From NCBI GenBank assembly GCA_903821465.1, contig CAIJLK010000050.1:1-46264 (forward strand): a DNA stretch of 46,264 nt, read 5' to 3'. The notes beneath the pieces are model-generated. The model was given only the letters and a program-made list of their open reading frames with translations, ran no database searches and was not told where the DNA came from. Of this stretch, positions 35,521 to 44,700 are shown piece by piece. How positions within the stretch are numbered: the first letter of the stretch is position 1; each line of letters begins with the position of its first letter. The stretch is from an uncultured Bacteroidota bacterium (lineage in GTDB: Bacteria; Bacteroidota; Bacteroidia; Chitinophagales; Chitinophagaceae). Position numbers and translations under genes: made by a program.

Positions 35521-36485
35521 TTTTTATCGATTTCTTTTTTGGTAATTACTCTAGGTTGAACATTGCCCAATAAAAACTGTAGGGGGATTTCAAAGCGGCC
35601 TCTCCAAGAATCTTCACTATGATCTTGACCAGGAAAAAATTTAGTTACCCAATTACTTTCAGAGAACCCTTTTTCTATCATTAGTTCATCTACTTTCTTT
35701 TGTAAAGGAGGATACATGGCGTCAAGTGTTTGATCGCCATAATCAAAATAAATTTTATGGTTCTTGGGGTTCGGGAGTTTGATTTTCATATATGAAATAA
35801 ACGCTTCTGGGATTGGATTGTTTTTCTGTATAAAAATACCGGGCCAATGGGTAGATAAACAGGCTGCACCGCCAAAGACATTTGGATATTCGCAGATTGC
35901 ATACATTGAAATTAATCCTCCCATACTACTACCTGCGATGAAAGTATGTGGGGCATCTTTTCTAGTTGCATATTTTTTATCAATTAGAGGCTTCAATTCT
36001 TGAACCAAAAACTTCAAATAACCGTCTGATTGAATTTGATAATTTCCAAAAACCGACACACCATTATTTCTAGCTGAATTAAGTACAAATACTCTTTTCG
36101 CAGAATCTAAACTTTCGAAGGGTTTTTGTGGGAAATAATCGGCATGCCTACTCTTGTCGCCATTCCAAACACCTACTACGATCAGGTCTTGAACTTTTGA
36201 TTCAAGCATTAAGCGAGTAATTATCTTATCAATATCCCATGATTTCTTGTTCCATGTTGTGGTACTGTCAAAAAGCATCTGCCCGTCATGCATATACAAC
36301 ACAGCATATTTTTTCTTGGGCGAATATCCTTCAGGAAGCCACACGTCAATATTTCTTGCATCAACAAATTTGGATGGCATTTTTTCAATGCGTTCAATGG
36401 TTCCTTTCTGAACTTTTGGAAGTGGCTGCGCAAACAAATTAAAAAAGAAAAAAGGTAACCCTAAAGTAAGTAGTAGCTTTCTCAT
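35517..36485 (-). CDS. Secreted esterase (alpha/beta hydrolase, esterase D/Fes type)
   Basis: 322 residues with a signal peptide ending NLFAQ. PF00756-type alpha/beta hydrolase: YAVLYMHDGQMLFD on an early strand, nucleophile S187 in FIAGSSMGGLISMYA, and a probable catalytic histidine in FFPGQDHSEDSW near the C-terminus. DVWLPEGYSPKKKY at the start is typical of feruloyl- and acetyl-ester or trehalose-ester hydrolases of this family. Because the next gene is a membrane acetyltransferase translated from an ATGA overlap, the pair could add and remove acyl groups on one envelope sugar; this is inference. It follows the XRE regulator by 11 bases. Confidence 0.88.
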   Translation of the reverse strand: MRKLLLTLGLPFFFFNLFAQPLPKVQKGTIERIEKMPSKFVDARNIDVWLPEGYSPKKKYAVLYMHDGQMLFDSTTTWNKKSWDIDKIITRLMLESKVQDLIVVGVWNGDKSRHADYFPQKPFESLDSAKRVFVLNSARNNGVSVFGNYQIQSDGYLKFLVQELKPLIDKKYATRKDAPHTFIAGSSMGGLISMYAICEYPNVFGGAACLSTHWPGIFIQKNNPIPEAFISYMKIKLPNPKNHKIYFDYGDQTLDAMYPPLQKKVDELMIEKGFSESNWVTKFFPGQDHSEDSWRGRFEIPLQFLLGNVQPRVITKKEIDKK

Positions 36486-36496
36486 TGGTTAGATTT

Positions 36497-36739
36497 TTAG
36501 ATTGATGATTTATGAAATAGTTGTTTGTATGCTGCATCATCCATATATTCTAAGATATCCCCAGGCTGACATTCTAGGGTTTTACAAATTTCTTCCAAAG
36601 TTGAAAATCGAATTGCTTTTGCTTTACCGCTTTTTAAAATACTCATATTTGAGATGGTGATCCCAACACGATCACTGAGTTCTGTTAAACTCATTTTACG
36701 GCGAGCTAATACAATATCTAAGTTAACTACTATGGGCAT
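36497..36739 (-). CDS. XRE/Cro-type helix-turn-helix regulator
   Basis: 80 residues made of a single HTH domain: MPIVVNLDIVLARRKMSLTELSDRVGITISNMSILKSGKAKAIRFSTLEEICKTLECQPGDILEY shows the usual five helices, with the recognition helix near ISNMSILKSG. Such short proteins are repeatedly found next to DUF2975 membrane proteins, as here, one base after its stop. It probably represses its own operon; a 13-bp-arm palindrome lies upstream of the operon. The esterase gene follows. Confidence 0.9.
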   Translation of the reverse strand: MPIVVNLDIVLARRKMSLTELSDRVGITISNMSILKSGKAKAIRFSTLEEICKTLECQPGDILEYMDDAAYKQLFHKSSI

Positions 36740-36740
36740 A

Positions 36741-37448
36741 TTAGATGGTTAAGTCTTGATCGTGTTGAATTTGATACCCAGTATAGAATGCTTTTGCGAT
36801 AATCATGATAAATAAGGCAGCAAGAAAATAGCCCCAACCTAAATGATAATTGGGGTTGGCTATCATAAAAATGGGATTTTGGAAATTAGTCAACGTAGAT
36901 TTAAACTGAAGACTAATATAGAATTGTTTGCCCCATATGTAAATAATAAACATTAAAATTTCAAAGGCCAATAAAGAGAATCCTAGATTGCGCAATTTCA
37001 GGTAATTGGTTTTTGTAAAGATTTTCCCTTGTCGAATATTATCTATAAAAAATGCCAATTGCCAACTAAAATAAGCTAATAATAAAAAGAATAAACACTG
37101 AGGCAAGAGTAATAAACTTCTTGCCTGAAAGCTGGTTGGCTTTATATAGGCAGTTCCCGTTTCAAAATCAATTTTTGAGACAGTATTTCCTCTAGTCTGG
37201 ATTTGATTAAATGGAAAGTCAGTTTTATAATTCAAATTCACGGTATCGGCACCTACGGCTGTATTAAAATCTACCGGAATGGCAATCCCCTGTTTATACT
37301 CTCCTGATAATTTTCCCATGAACTGGTAGGTACTAAAATCAAAAAATAGATGCAATAACATGATCAGTGATAAAGCAAAAAATAAAGCACTTGCAGCAAT
37401 TATACCAACAACCGAAAACCGGTCAAGCAACAGATTGATTAGCTTCAT
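36741..37448 (-). CDS. DUF2975-family membrane protein
   Basis: 235 residues and four TM helices (about 12-35, 110-132, 150-172, 195-215) with an extracytoplasmic loop between the first two. LVFF-type segments such as LLPQCLFFLLLAYFSWQLAFFIDNIRQGKIFTKTNYLKLRNLGFSLL fit DUF2975. The function of the family is not known; the constant partnership with a small XRE protein suggests a membrane sensor or a self-limiting module. First gene of a four-gene leftward operon (DUF2975, XRE, esterase, acyltransferase), with spacings of 1 and 11 bases and a 4-base overlap. Confidence 0.85.
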   Translation of the reverse strand: MKLINLLLDRFSVVGIIAASALFFALSLIMLLHLFFDFSTYQFMGKLSGEYKQGIAIPVDFNTAVGADTVNLNYKTDFPFNQIQTRGNTVSKIDFETGTAYIKPTSFQARSLLLLPQCLFFLLLAYFSWQLAFFIDNIRQGKIFTKTNYLKLRNLGFSLLAFEILMFIIYIWGKQFYISLQFKSTLTNFQNPIFMIANPNYHLGWGYFLAALFIMIIAKAFYTGYQIQHDQDLTI

Positions 37449-37474
37449 TTCAATAATTTTATACCGTAATATAG

Positions 37475-37505
37475 ATATTTATTATTGTTATTCAATAATA
37501 AATAT
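37475..37505. promoter_or_regulatory. Perfect 13-bp-arm palindrome upstream of the DUF2975-XRE operon
   Basis: Arms ATATTTATTATTG and CAATAATAAATAT surround a TTATT loop, 27 bases upstream of the DUF2975 start. The length and exactness are unusual even in AT-rich DNA. It lies where a promoter-proximal operator should be, so it may be bound by the XRE protein; a leader hairpin is an alternative. Confidence 0.5.
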
Positions 37506-37549
37506 AAATTAAGATAGTTGGCAATACTTGATGCAAAGAGTATGACTAA

Positions 37550-38584
37550 TTAAATTAAGCCGATTTTTTGAGAATGCAGTATCGCTTCAGCATTATTATT
37601 AAAAAGGCAAACATGAATATTTTTATTAGTAATAGAATCTAATAATTTGCTGGTAGAATGGATAGTACGATGTCGAATTTGCCGGATATAAATCGCATAA
37701 ATATTATTTGGATATTGATTCGCTAAAGCTTTGTATAATTCTGGGTCCCTTTGAGAATTATCACCCAATAGAATAAATTGTTGCGCTGGGAACGAATCCA
37801 TGATTCTTGAAATCCGATGGAATTTTAATTGATGATTCGACTTCCCTGATTTAAATAGCTGAAAAAATCGTTTTAATTTATTCAACATCAAAACCCCTTC
37901 AGGTAATTCATTGTGCAGAAAGAATTCAGTTAGGTATTCATATAAGTTCCATTCGCTGCTAGATACATAAAAGAAAGGATTGGGGAGATGTGAATCAGTA
38001 TGTGCAAGAGATAATAATTGGTAATGTTTTACCACATCGTTAAATGGCTTTCGACTCCTCGGATTTCTAATAAATAGCAGTCTCAACTTTTTTAAACTAG
38101 AGGAAGAATGTGAAATTAACAAAGTATCGTCGATATCAGAAATGAATGCATATTGGGTGGAATTGGGTATAAATACCTTTCCAGTTGCCTTTGTTAATAT
38201 TTCACGATTATTAGAAAGTAAATATACATCTATAGAATGCCAGCCGGCTTTTACTTCATCGCTTGATTGCCATTCAAATTTAAAAAAACCGTCTTCCTGA
38301 GAAATCGCAAAAAATTTCTGTTCGCCCCAATGCATTTCCAATAAATACCCTGATCTGGGTTTTACCATAAACAAGCGTAAAAGATGTAGTGCATTTATAA
38401 ATGGATTATTGCTATACCTATTTTCAATTGTATGGTTCCCGCGCAAAACATGACCATAGAGTATAATATTGTTTTTATGCCCATATCCATTGTATACCTT
38501 TACAGAAGAATAAGAATCTTTCAAGTTACTGGTATGCTTTGTTTTCTTGAGCAATTTACGTATAACTATGAATGAAATAATCAA
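37550..38584 (-). CDS. App1-type phosphatidate phosphatase (DUF2183)
   Basis: App1 enzymes dephosphorylate phosphatidic acid to diacylglycerol with a HAD-like active site. Seen: VKVYNGYGHKNNIILYGHVLRG as the N-terminal domain, the catalytic FISDIDDTLL (D150-x-D152), FYVSSSEWNLYEYL, and the late QFILLGDNSQRDPELY motif, all typical of App1/DUF2183 (PF09949). No ATG is available: the frame begins with TTG at 38584 or TTG at 38554, because the conserved GYG...YGHV region starts at about residue 32 and the next ATG is far downstream. A start at 38584 overlaps the divergent kinase by 17 bases. No signal peptide is seen. Together with the neighbour it would form a phosphatidate/diacylglycerol cycle. 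Confidence 0.87.
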   Translation of the reverse strand: MIISFIVIRKLLKKTKHTSNLKDSYSSVKVYNGYGHKNNIILYGHVLRGNHTIENRYSNNPFINALHLLRLFMVKPRSGYLLEMHWGEQKFFAISQEDGFFKFEWQSSDEVKAGWHSIDVYLLSNNREILTKATGKVFIPNSTQYAFISDIDDTLLISHSSSSLKKLRLLFIRNPRSRKPFNDVVKHYQLLSLAHTDSHLPNPFFYVSSSEWNLYEYLTEFFLHNELPEGVLMLNKLKRFFQLFKSGKSNHQLKFHRISRIMDSFPAQQFILLGDNSQRDPELYKALANQYPNNIYAIYIRQIRHRTIHSTSKLLDSITNKNIHVCLFNNNAEAILHSQKIGLI

Positions 38585-39452
38585 TCAACATTTGCTATTT
38601 GTTATTAATCCTTGTTCAGGTGTAGGCTGTATAAATTGGGAAGAAAGGATTCTTGCTTATTTAGCACCGTTTCAACATCAATTAACGTTTTTTAATCTTA
38701 CCAAAAATACACAGCACAATAACTTATTAGAAGAGATCACCAAACTGCAGCCAAACATTGTAATTGCAGTAGGTGGCGATGGAACCATTCGATTTGTAGC
38801 TACTTGTTTGCTTAATATAAATATTCCCTTAGGAATTATTCCAGCGGGTTCGGCAAATGGTTTAGCAATGGAACTAGGAATGACAAATGATTTAGCACAT
38901 TCACTTGATACCATTCTTACTGGTTTCAAAAAAACAATTCATGCAATCGAGATCAATCATCAAATATGCATACACTTAAGTGATATCGGATTAAATGCGC
39001 ATGCCATAAGAAAATTTGAGATGCAACAAAATCGAGGCTTTTGGGGTTACTTCCTAGCCTCCTTAAAAGTATTATGGAATACCCCAAAAATTAAAGCTTC
39101 ATTAGAATTCAATAATCAAGTAGTTAATACAAAAGCAGAATTGATCGTAATTGCCAATTGCACGATGTACGGAACTGGTGCTATTATAAATCCAATCGGG
39201 GTTTTAAATGATACAAAATTTGAAATTGTAGTTGTTAAAATAATTTCTCTTTTTGAAATATTTAAAATGGTTTTTTCACACGCCAAATTTGATCCTGATA
39301 AAACAGTTGTATACCAAACTTCAAAAATATTAATCAAAACAAATAAGAAAGCTCACTTTCAAATGGATGGCGAATATCTTGGGAAAGTGAACCAAATTAA
39401 TGCAACCATTATTTCCAAAGCTATTTCAGTAATTGTGCCTGTACAAAAATAA
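38568..39452 (+). CDS. Diacylglycerol kinase-like lipid kinase
   Basis: I use the ATG at 38568 (MNEIINQHLLFVINPCSG); the track begins at an in-frame TTG 21 bases earlier. 294 residues. NPCSGVG is the substrate loop, VIAVGGDGTIRFVA the GGDGT catalytic/nucleotide motif, and IPLGIIPAGSANGLAMELG the conserved G-S-x-N-x-x-A segment of the DAGK/YegS/sphingosine-kinase family. The product is probably phosphatidic acid or a similar phospholipid from its alcohol. The protein is cytoplasmic and soluble. It is divergent from, and probably overlaps at the 5' end with, an App1 phosphatase that catalyses the reverse reaction. Confidence 0.9.
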   Translation: MNEIINQHLLFVINPCSGVGCINWEERILAYLAPFQHQLTFFNLTKNTQHNNLLEEITKLQPNIVIAVGGDGTIRFVATCLLNINIPLGIIPAGSANGLAMELGMTNDLAHSLDTILTGFKKTIHAIEINHQICIHLSDIGLNAHAIRKFEMQQNRGFWGYFLASLKVLWNTPKIKASLEFNNQVVNTKAELIVIANCTMYGTGAIINPIGVLNDTKFEIVVVKIISLFEIFKMVFSHAKFDPDKTVVYQTSKILIKTNKKAHFQMDGEYLGKVNQINATIISKAISVIVPVQK

Positions 39453-39474
39453 TAAAGAAAATAAATAGCAATCG

Positions 39475-40131
39475 TTATTGCCTCATTTTAGTTTCCTTCC
39501 CTTTTTTCCAGTCTATCCATAGTATTATCACACTGATGATTGTGGCAAAATAGCACCAAATAGAAATGATATAATCCGCATAAAATACTTTTGCAACTAT
39601 ATATGAGACAATTAAGACAAAACCTATCCACCACGCTTTTTTTAAAGTGGAAAGAAATGGAGGAATCACCGCAGTTAAAATATAAACTATATTGGTAATT
39701 GATTTAAAAGAGTCTGTTGTATCTATCGTATACATCACATGATTACCGATCACTTTAGCATCCGCCGTAAAGTAATACAGGGAATATGCTAGGATTGAAG
39801 AAAGTGAAATACTGACATAAAATATAATCCGCAATATCTTTTTTCGATTTTTATTTTTCTCTAAAAGAAACATAGAAAATGAAATACATATGGGCCAAGT
39901 AACTTCTGCAAAAAATAAAAATAAATACATACTTGGTGTCTTCCATGAGGCAAAGCCTTCCTTAGTGAGAGATAACCATACCCAACCTTCCGAGAATTGT
40001 TGCATTGAAAAAATAAAAGGAATAATTGCCAATACTTTAAGGGAAGGGGCCTTCGCCTTAATAATAGATATTGTGCCAATACTGGCAAGCATTATACTTG
40101 CTCCAAAACTTGCAGTTGCCGAGAAACACAT
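39475..40131 (-). CDS. DUF6629-like multi-pass membrane protein
   Basis: 218 residues, six or seven TM helices. It begins MCFSATASF, the signature start of a widespread family of small bacterial membrane proteins (DUF6629-like), whose members have a conserved Cys-Phe-Ser at the N-terminus and QxxEGxxW in the second helix; here QFSEGWVW. No enzymatic motif is visible and the function of the family is unknown. It lies nine bases after the lipocalin gene on the same strand, so both are probably expressed together. Confidence 0.72.
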   Translation of the reverse strand: MCFSATASFGASIMLASIGTISIIKAKAPSLKVLAIIPFIFSMQQFSEGWVWLSLTKEGFASWKTPSMYLFLFFAEVTWPICISFSMFLLEKNKNRKKILRIIFYVSISLSSILAYSLYYFTADAKVIGNHVMYTIDTTDSFKSITNIVYILTAVIPPFLSTLKKAWWIGFVLIVSYIVAKVFYADYIISIWCYFATIISVIILWIDWKKGKETKMRQ

Positions 40132-40140
40132 AAAAGCGAT

Positions 40141-40650
40141 TTATAGTTGTTCTGTTATTTGGAGTTTAGATAAATCAAAACCTTTCGATTCAAGTCTTGA
40201 AATTATCTGCTTATAAACCTTATCGTTCATTTTTGGTGTTCTTGAGAGTACCCATAAATATTTTTTGTTGGGATGGCTAACCACAGCATAACTGTAATCA
40301 TCTGCTAAATCAATGATCCAATATTTAGCTTTGAATGGCCAAAAGAATTGCACTTTTAGTTTGGCATTACCAGAACCCTCTTCCACAAAAGCTTTCCCTT
40401 TGATGTAGGATTGTTTACCATTAACACTGTCTCTGTTGCACCTGTTTTCAACAATTACATATCCTTTCTCGCTTACAGTGTATTCGGCTGTTGTGCAATG
40501 ACAACCTTTTTGAAAATATTGAGGGTATGAAGCAATTTCATACCACTTTCCTGCATACTTATTTAAATCTACTCTTGAAACAGTTTGCAGTGTTTGTGCT
40601 TGATTATATGTAGTCATAAGCAGGAATAGTATGATTAATGAAATCCTCAT
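40141..40650 (-). CDS. blc: Lipocalin, Blc-like
   Basis: 169 residues with a signal peptide (MRISLIILFLLMTTYNQAQ). The bacterial lipocalin signature is clear: NKYAGKWYEIASYPQYFQKGC (GxW at 34-36), then CTTAEYTV, VQFFWPFKAKYWIIDLADDYSYAVVSHP and LWVLSRTPKMND, the three structurally conserved regions. E. coli Blc binds lysophospholipids at the outer membrane; here there is no lipobox, so the protein is probably soluble in the periplasm. A pair of cysteines (GCHC) near residue 50 and one in ENRCNRD could form a disulfide. It heads a two-gene unit with the DUF6629-like gene. Confidence 0.93.
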   Translation of the reverse strand: MRISLIILFLLMTTYNQAQTLQTVSRVDLNKYAGKWYEIASYPQYFQKGCHCTTAEYTVSEKGYVIVENRCNRDSVNGKQSYIKGKAFVEEGSGNAKLKVQFFWPFKAKYWIIDLADDYSYAVVSHPNKKYLWVLSRTPKMNDKVYKQIISRLESKGFDLSKLQITEQL

Positions 40651-40669
40651 AAAAAATCTATTTATTGTA

Positions 40670-40698
40670 TAAAATTAGATTGCATCCTTAAAAACAAA
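40670..40698 (-). promoter_or_regulatory. Candidate promoter of the lipocalin operon
   Basis: On the minus strand TTTG (40698-40695), 17 bases, then TAATTTTA (40677-40670): an exact -33 element and a -7 element with one mismatch to TAnnTTTG, spacing somewhat short. The -7 box ends 20 bases before the ATG at 40650, giving a very short leader. Confidence 0.33.
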
Positions 40699-40828
40699 TT
40701 AGATAATAATATTAAAGACTTACATCTTTTACATATTAGAAGCAATAAATGTTTCCAATTCCTTTTCAAACACCAAACTTTTTATATATATTTAAAAACA
40801 ACTATCTGCAAACCCACAACCCAAAACT

Positions 40829-41716
40829 ATGCAACTAACTATTACTGGTCTTTCCAAGACATATCCCAATGGTGTTCAGGCTTTAAAAGGAGTTGACCTT
40901 ACAATTCAGCAAGGTCTTTTCGGATTACTGGGCCCAAATGGCGCCGGTAAATCATCCTTAATGAGAACCATTGCTACTTTGCAGGAAGCAGATAGCGGTA
41001 GTATTTTTTTGGATGATCTTGATGTGCTGAAAGAAAAATCGCAAGTAAGAAAAATATTGGGGTACCTACCTCAGGAGTTTGGCGTATATCCAAAGATTAC
41101 GCCTGATGTATTACTGGATCATATTGCCCGGTTAAAGGGCGTAGCCAATGGAAAAGAAAGAAAAGAACTTGTTGGAGCATTGCTTAACAGGGTAAACTTA
41201 TATAACGATCGTAAGAAAAATTTAGGCACTTTTTCAGGTGGAATGAAACAACGTTTTGGGATTGCACAAGCGCTGATTGCTTCACCGAAACTGATCATTG
41301 TTGATGAACCAACAGCCGGTCTGGACCCTGCTGAACGTAACCGATTTTATAATTTGTTAAGTGAACTCGGTGAAAATACAATCGTGATCTTGTCCACCCA
41401 TATTGTTGAGGACGTACGCACACTCTGCAGCGACTTTGCAATCATTTGTCAGGGTGAAGTATTGCGGCACGATCAGCCAGACGAAGCCGTTAATGATCTT
41501 AATGGTAATATTTACAGTAAAGTCATTACTAAAACATCGATTGAAGATTATAGAAGTAAGTACCAAGTGATTTCTGTTCAAATCAAAGGTGGTAACCTTA
41601 CCATCCGAATTTTTGCCGAAAGCGATCCGGGAGATGGATTCATTGCACAACCAGCCATTCTGGAAGATGTGTATTTCCACCAGATCTCTGGCAAAATGAA
41701 TGTGATCACTTTGTAA
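40829..41716 (+). CDS. ABC transporter ATP-binding protein
   Basis: 295 residues. Walker A GPNGAGKS at 35-42, Q-loop around YLPQEFG (Q82), signature FSGGMKQR at 135-142, Walker B LIIVDE at 155-160 with D-loop AGLDP, and switch histidine H191 in STHIVED. The C-terminal 80 residues form an extra domain not conserved in sequence. It is followed after 24 bases by a permease fused to a peptidase, with which it must form the transporter, since no other permease is nearby. The 178-base gap to the lipocalin gene contains the promoter; nothing else is visible there. Confidence 0.95.
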   Translation: MQLTITGLSKTYPNGVQALKGVDLTIQQGLFGLLGPNGAGKSSLMRTIATLQEADSGSIFLDDLDVLKEKSQVRKILGYLPQEFGVYPKITPDVLLDHIARLKGVANGKERKELVGALLNRVNLYNDRKKNLGTFSGGMKQRFGIAQALIASPKLIIVDEPTAGLDPAERNRFYNLLSELGENTIVILSTHIVEDVRTLCSDFAIICQGEVLRHDQPDEAVNDLNGNIYSKVITKTSIEDYRSKYQVISVQIKGGNLTIRIFAESDPGDGFIAQPAILEDVYFHQISGKMNVITL

Positions 41717-41740
41717 TTATTACCCACTAAATCTTCTATT

Positions 41741-44700
41741 ATGTTTATTGAAATATTTTTATTCGAGATCAGGTACCGGATCAAGCGACCGGCTACATGG
41801 ATTTACTTTTTTGTTTTCCTACTCTTCGGTTTTCTATCAATTGCAACAGGATCATCACCAGCATCAGAGAAAGTGATGCACAATTCTCCTTGGGTGTTAG
41901 CTGAAGCAAACGTTTTGTTCAGCATGCTGGGCATGCTTATTTGTTCTGCTGTAATGGGCGTTCCATTATACAGAGATATTGAGCACAGTACACGTAATTA
42001 TTTCTTTTCATTCCCGATCACTAAGGCAGGATATTTCTGGGGCCGCTTTTTTGGCTCCTTTGTTTTTGTACTCTTGATCGGTACTGGCTTTAGTTGGGGG
42101 GCATTATTGGGAGCCAATGTAGGTCCGGCTTTGGGATGGGTAGTGCCAGAACGTATTGGGCATTATGGCCTCTGGAATTACTTCCAACCGTTTTTTGTTT
42201 TTGCGATTGGCAATCTTTTTCTTTCATCCACCATTTTTTTCGCGCTGGTTTCCATAACAAGAAATGTAAAAGTTATTTATTCAGCCAGTATCTTCTTATT
42301 TATTGGCTACCTGCTATCGAGTTTTCTAGTATCAGATCTTGAAAAAAGGGAACTGGTAAAATTGCTGGATCCTTTTGCAGTCAACACTTTTCAATTGGAA
42401 ACTAGATTTTTTACACCCGTTGAAAAAAATACATTACTCACTCCGATCACAAGTGTGATAATACTTAATAGGTTAATCTGGCTTGGTGCTGCTACGCTCA
42501 TTATTGCGTATGCTTATTGGCGTTTTAGTTTCCAGAAGTTTTTACAACCGGAAAATGTCAGTAATAGAAAAGCAAATAAATTGGCTAGTGAAGAACCGGT
42601 TTCTTACCAGATCAAACGGGTACAACAAGATTTTACAGGCGGGCATACTTGGTCAATCTGGTGGACGCTTGCAAAACTCGAATTCCTCAATATCATTAAG
42701 GACAACTATTTTAAAGCCATATTGGGTGGTGGTATTGTATTTCTGTTTTTGGACTACTGGATCGGCAATACGTTATACAGTGTGCCAGACAGACCGCTTA
42801 CTGTTTTTCTCATGGATTTTAAAAGTTACAATTACCAAATTTTCATTTTCATTATTCTACTTTTTTATACAGGTGAAGCAGTTCATAGAGAAAAGACTAC
42901 AAGATTTAATATTCTGAATGATGCCTTTCCGGTTTCAAACATTGTTTTCTTTTTATCAAAATTGGTAGGCTTGTTTGCTATTGCTTTTGTATTAACATTT
43001 ATCCCAATCTTAGCCGGTGTTATTGTACAGTTATTGAAAGGATATACGCAGTTTAATTTTCAGGTATATTTTACAGAAATGTATGTGCTTTCCTATCCAT
43101 CTTACATTCAAATGATCTTACTCTGCTTTGCAGTTCATGCAATAATGAATAATAAATTCGGTGGATATGGTGTAGCAATGTTGATATGGATTGGCATGTT
43201 CCTTTTGCGAGCTTATGGAAGAATGGATTATAACCTATTCTTTTATTTCTATACCCCGGATTACATGTGGTCAGACATGAATGGTATCGGTCATTTTTTA
43301 ACACCTATATGTTGGTTTAATTTTTACTGGCTAATGCTAGGCTCTTTGTTAGTTACGATATCATTTTTATTTTATCAACGGGGAATTGTTGGTGGAATGA
43401 AGGAAAGATGGCGTGTAGCCCTTGAAAGATTTGGCATATGGCCAAAATTATTAATCACGGTTTTCTTTCTCGCATGGCTTGCTAGTGGTGCTTATATCTA
43501 TTATAATGTTAGTTACTTGAATAATTATTATACGGCAACTGAAGGACGAACCCATACTGCGTTGTATGAAAAAAAGTTAAAACAATACGAGAATCTGGTG
43601 CAACCGAAAGTAACTGCTGTTTTTGTTAAAGCTGATATTTTCCCGGATGAAAGAAAGGTGCTAATCAATGCTAGGATGCTGATTAAAAATAAATCAGTCG
43701 ACCCTATAAAAGAACTGCACTTGAATGCTGAACAGAATCTTACATATGATATTTTGTTCAACGGCAAGGCATTGACCTATACAAGTCCGGTAACTTATCC
43801 TTATTCAAAATTTACTTTCTTTAAAAAAGGGCAGGATACACTTAATTACAGAATTTACAAGTTGCCATCTACACTTAATCCTGGAGATTCAGCAGTGATA
43901 ATAGTGAATTCAAGAATCGAAAACAAAGGGTTTGCTAATAGTGGATTAAGTAGGGAAATAGTAAAGAACGGAACATTTTATAGTGGTGGGATTCCGTCTT
44001 TTGGATATAATCATTCATCTGAAATGGAAAGTGATGAGTATAGAAAAAAGAATGGACTACCTGTAAAGAACGACGATTTACCATTACAGGGCGACCCAAA
44101 AGGTGTAAGTCAGCTTTTATTCAACGATGACGCAGACCTAGTGCATTTTGAAGCCATTATTAGTACAACAAAAGATCAGATTGCCATCGCTCCTGGTTAT
44201 TTACAAAAAACCTGGGAGGAAAAAGGAAGAAAGTATTTCTCCTATGTCCAGGATACACCTGTACAGTTATTCTTTAGTATTGTTTCTGCTAAGTATGAAT
44301 TACTGAAGGATGCAGTAACGATTAGTGATGGAAGAAAGATCAATATTGAAGTGTATTATGATAAGCAACATCCATTTAATCTTAATAGGTTTGTTTCTGC
44401 TTATAAAGATGGACTAGAATATTTCTCAAAAGCATATGGCCCATTTCAATTTAAGCAGATGCGTGTGCTCGAATTTCCACGTTATGCAGGCTTCGCGCAA
44501 AGTTTTCCAAATACAGTTCCATTCAGTGAATCTTTTGGATGGGTAGCAGATTTTAAAAAACCGGATGATTTTGATTATATCTATTTTGTTACAGCTCATG
44601 AATTAGCACACCAATGGTGGGGTCATCAGATCACTCCTAACGCAACAAGGGGTAGTAATATCATTTCAGAAGCATTAGCTGAGTATACGGCACTTCTTCT

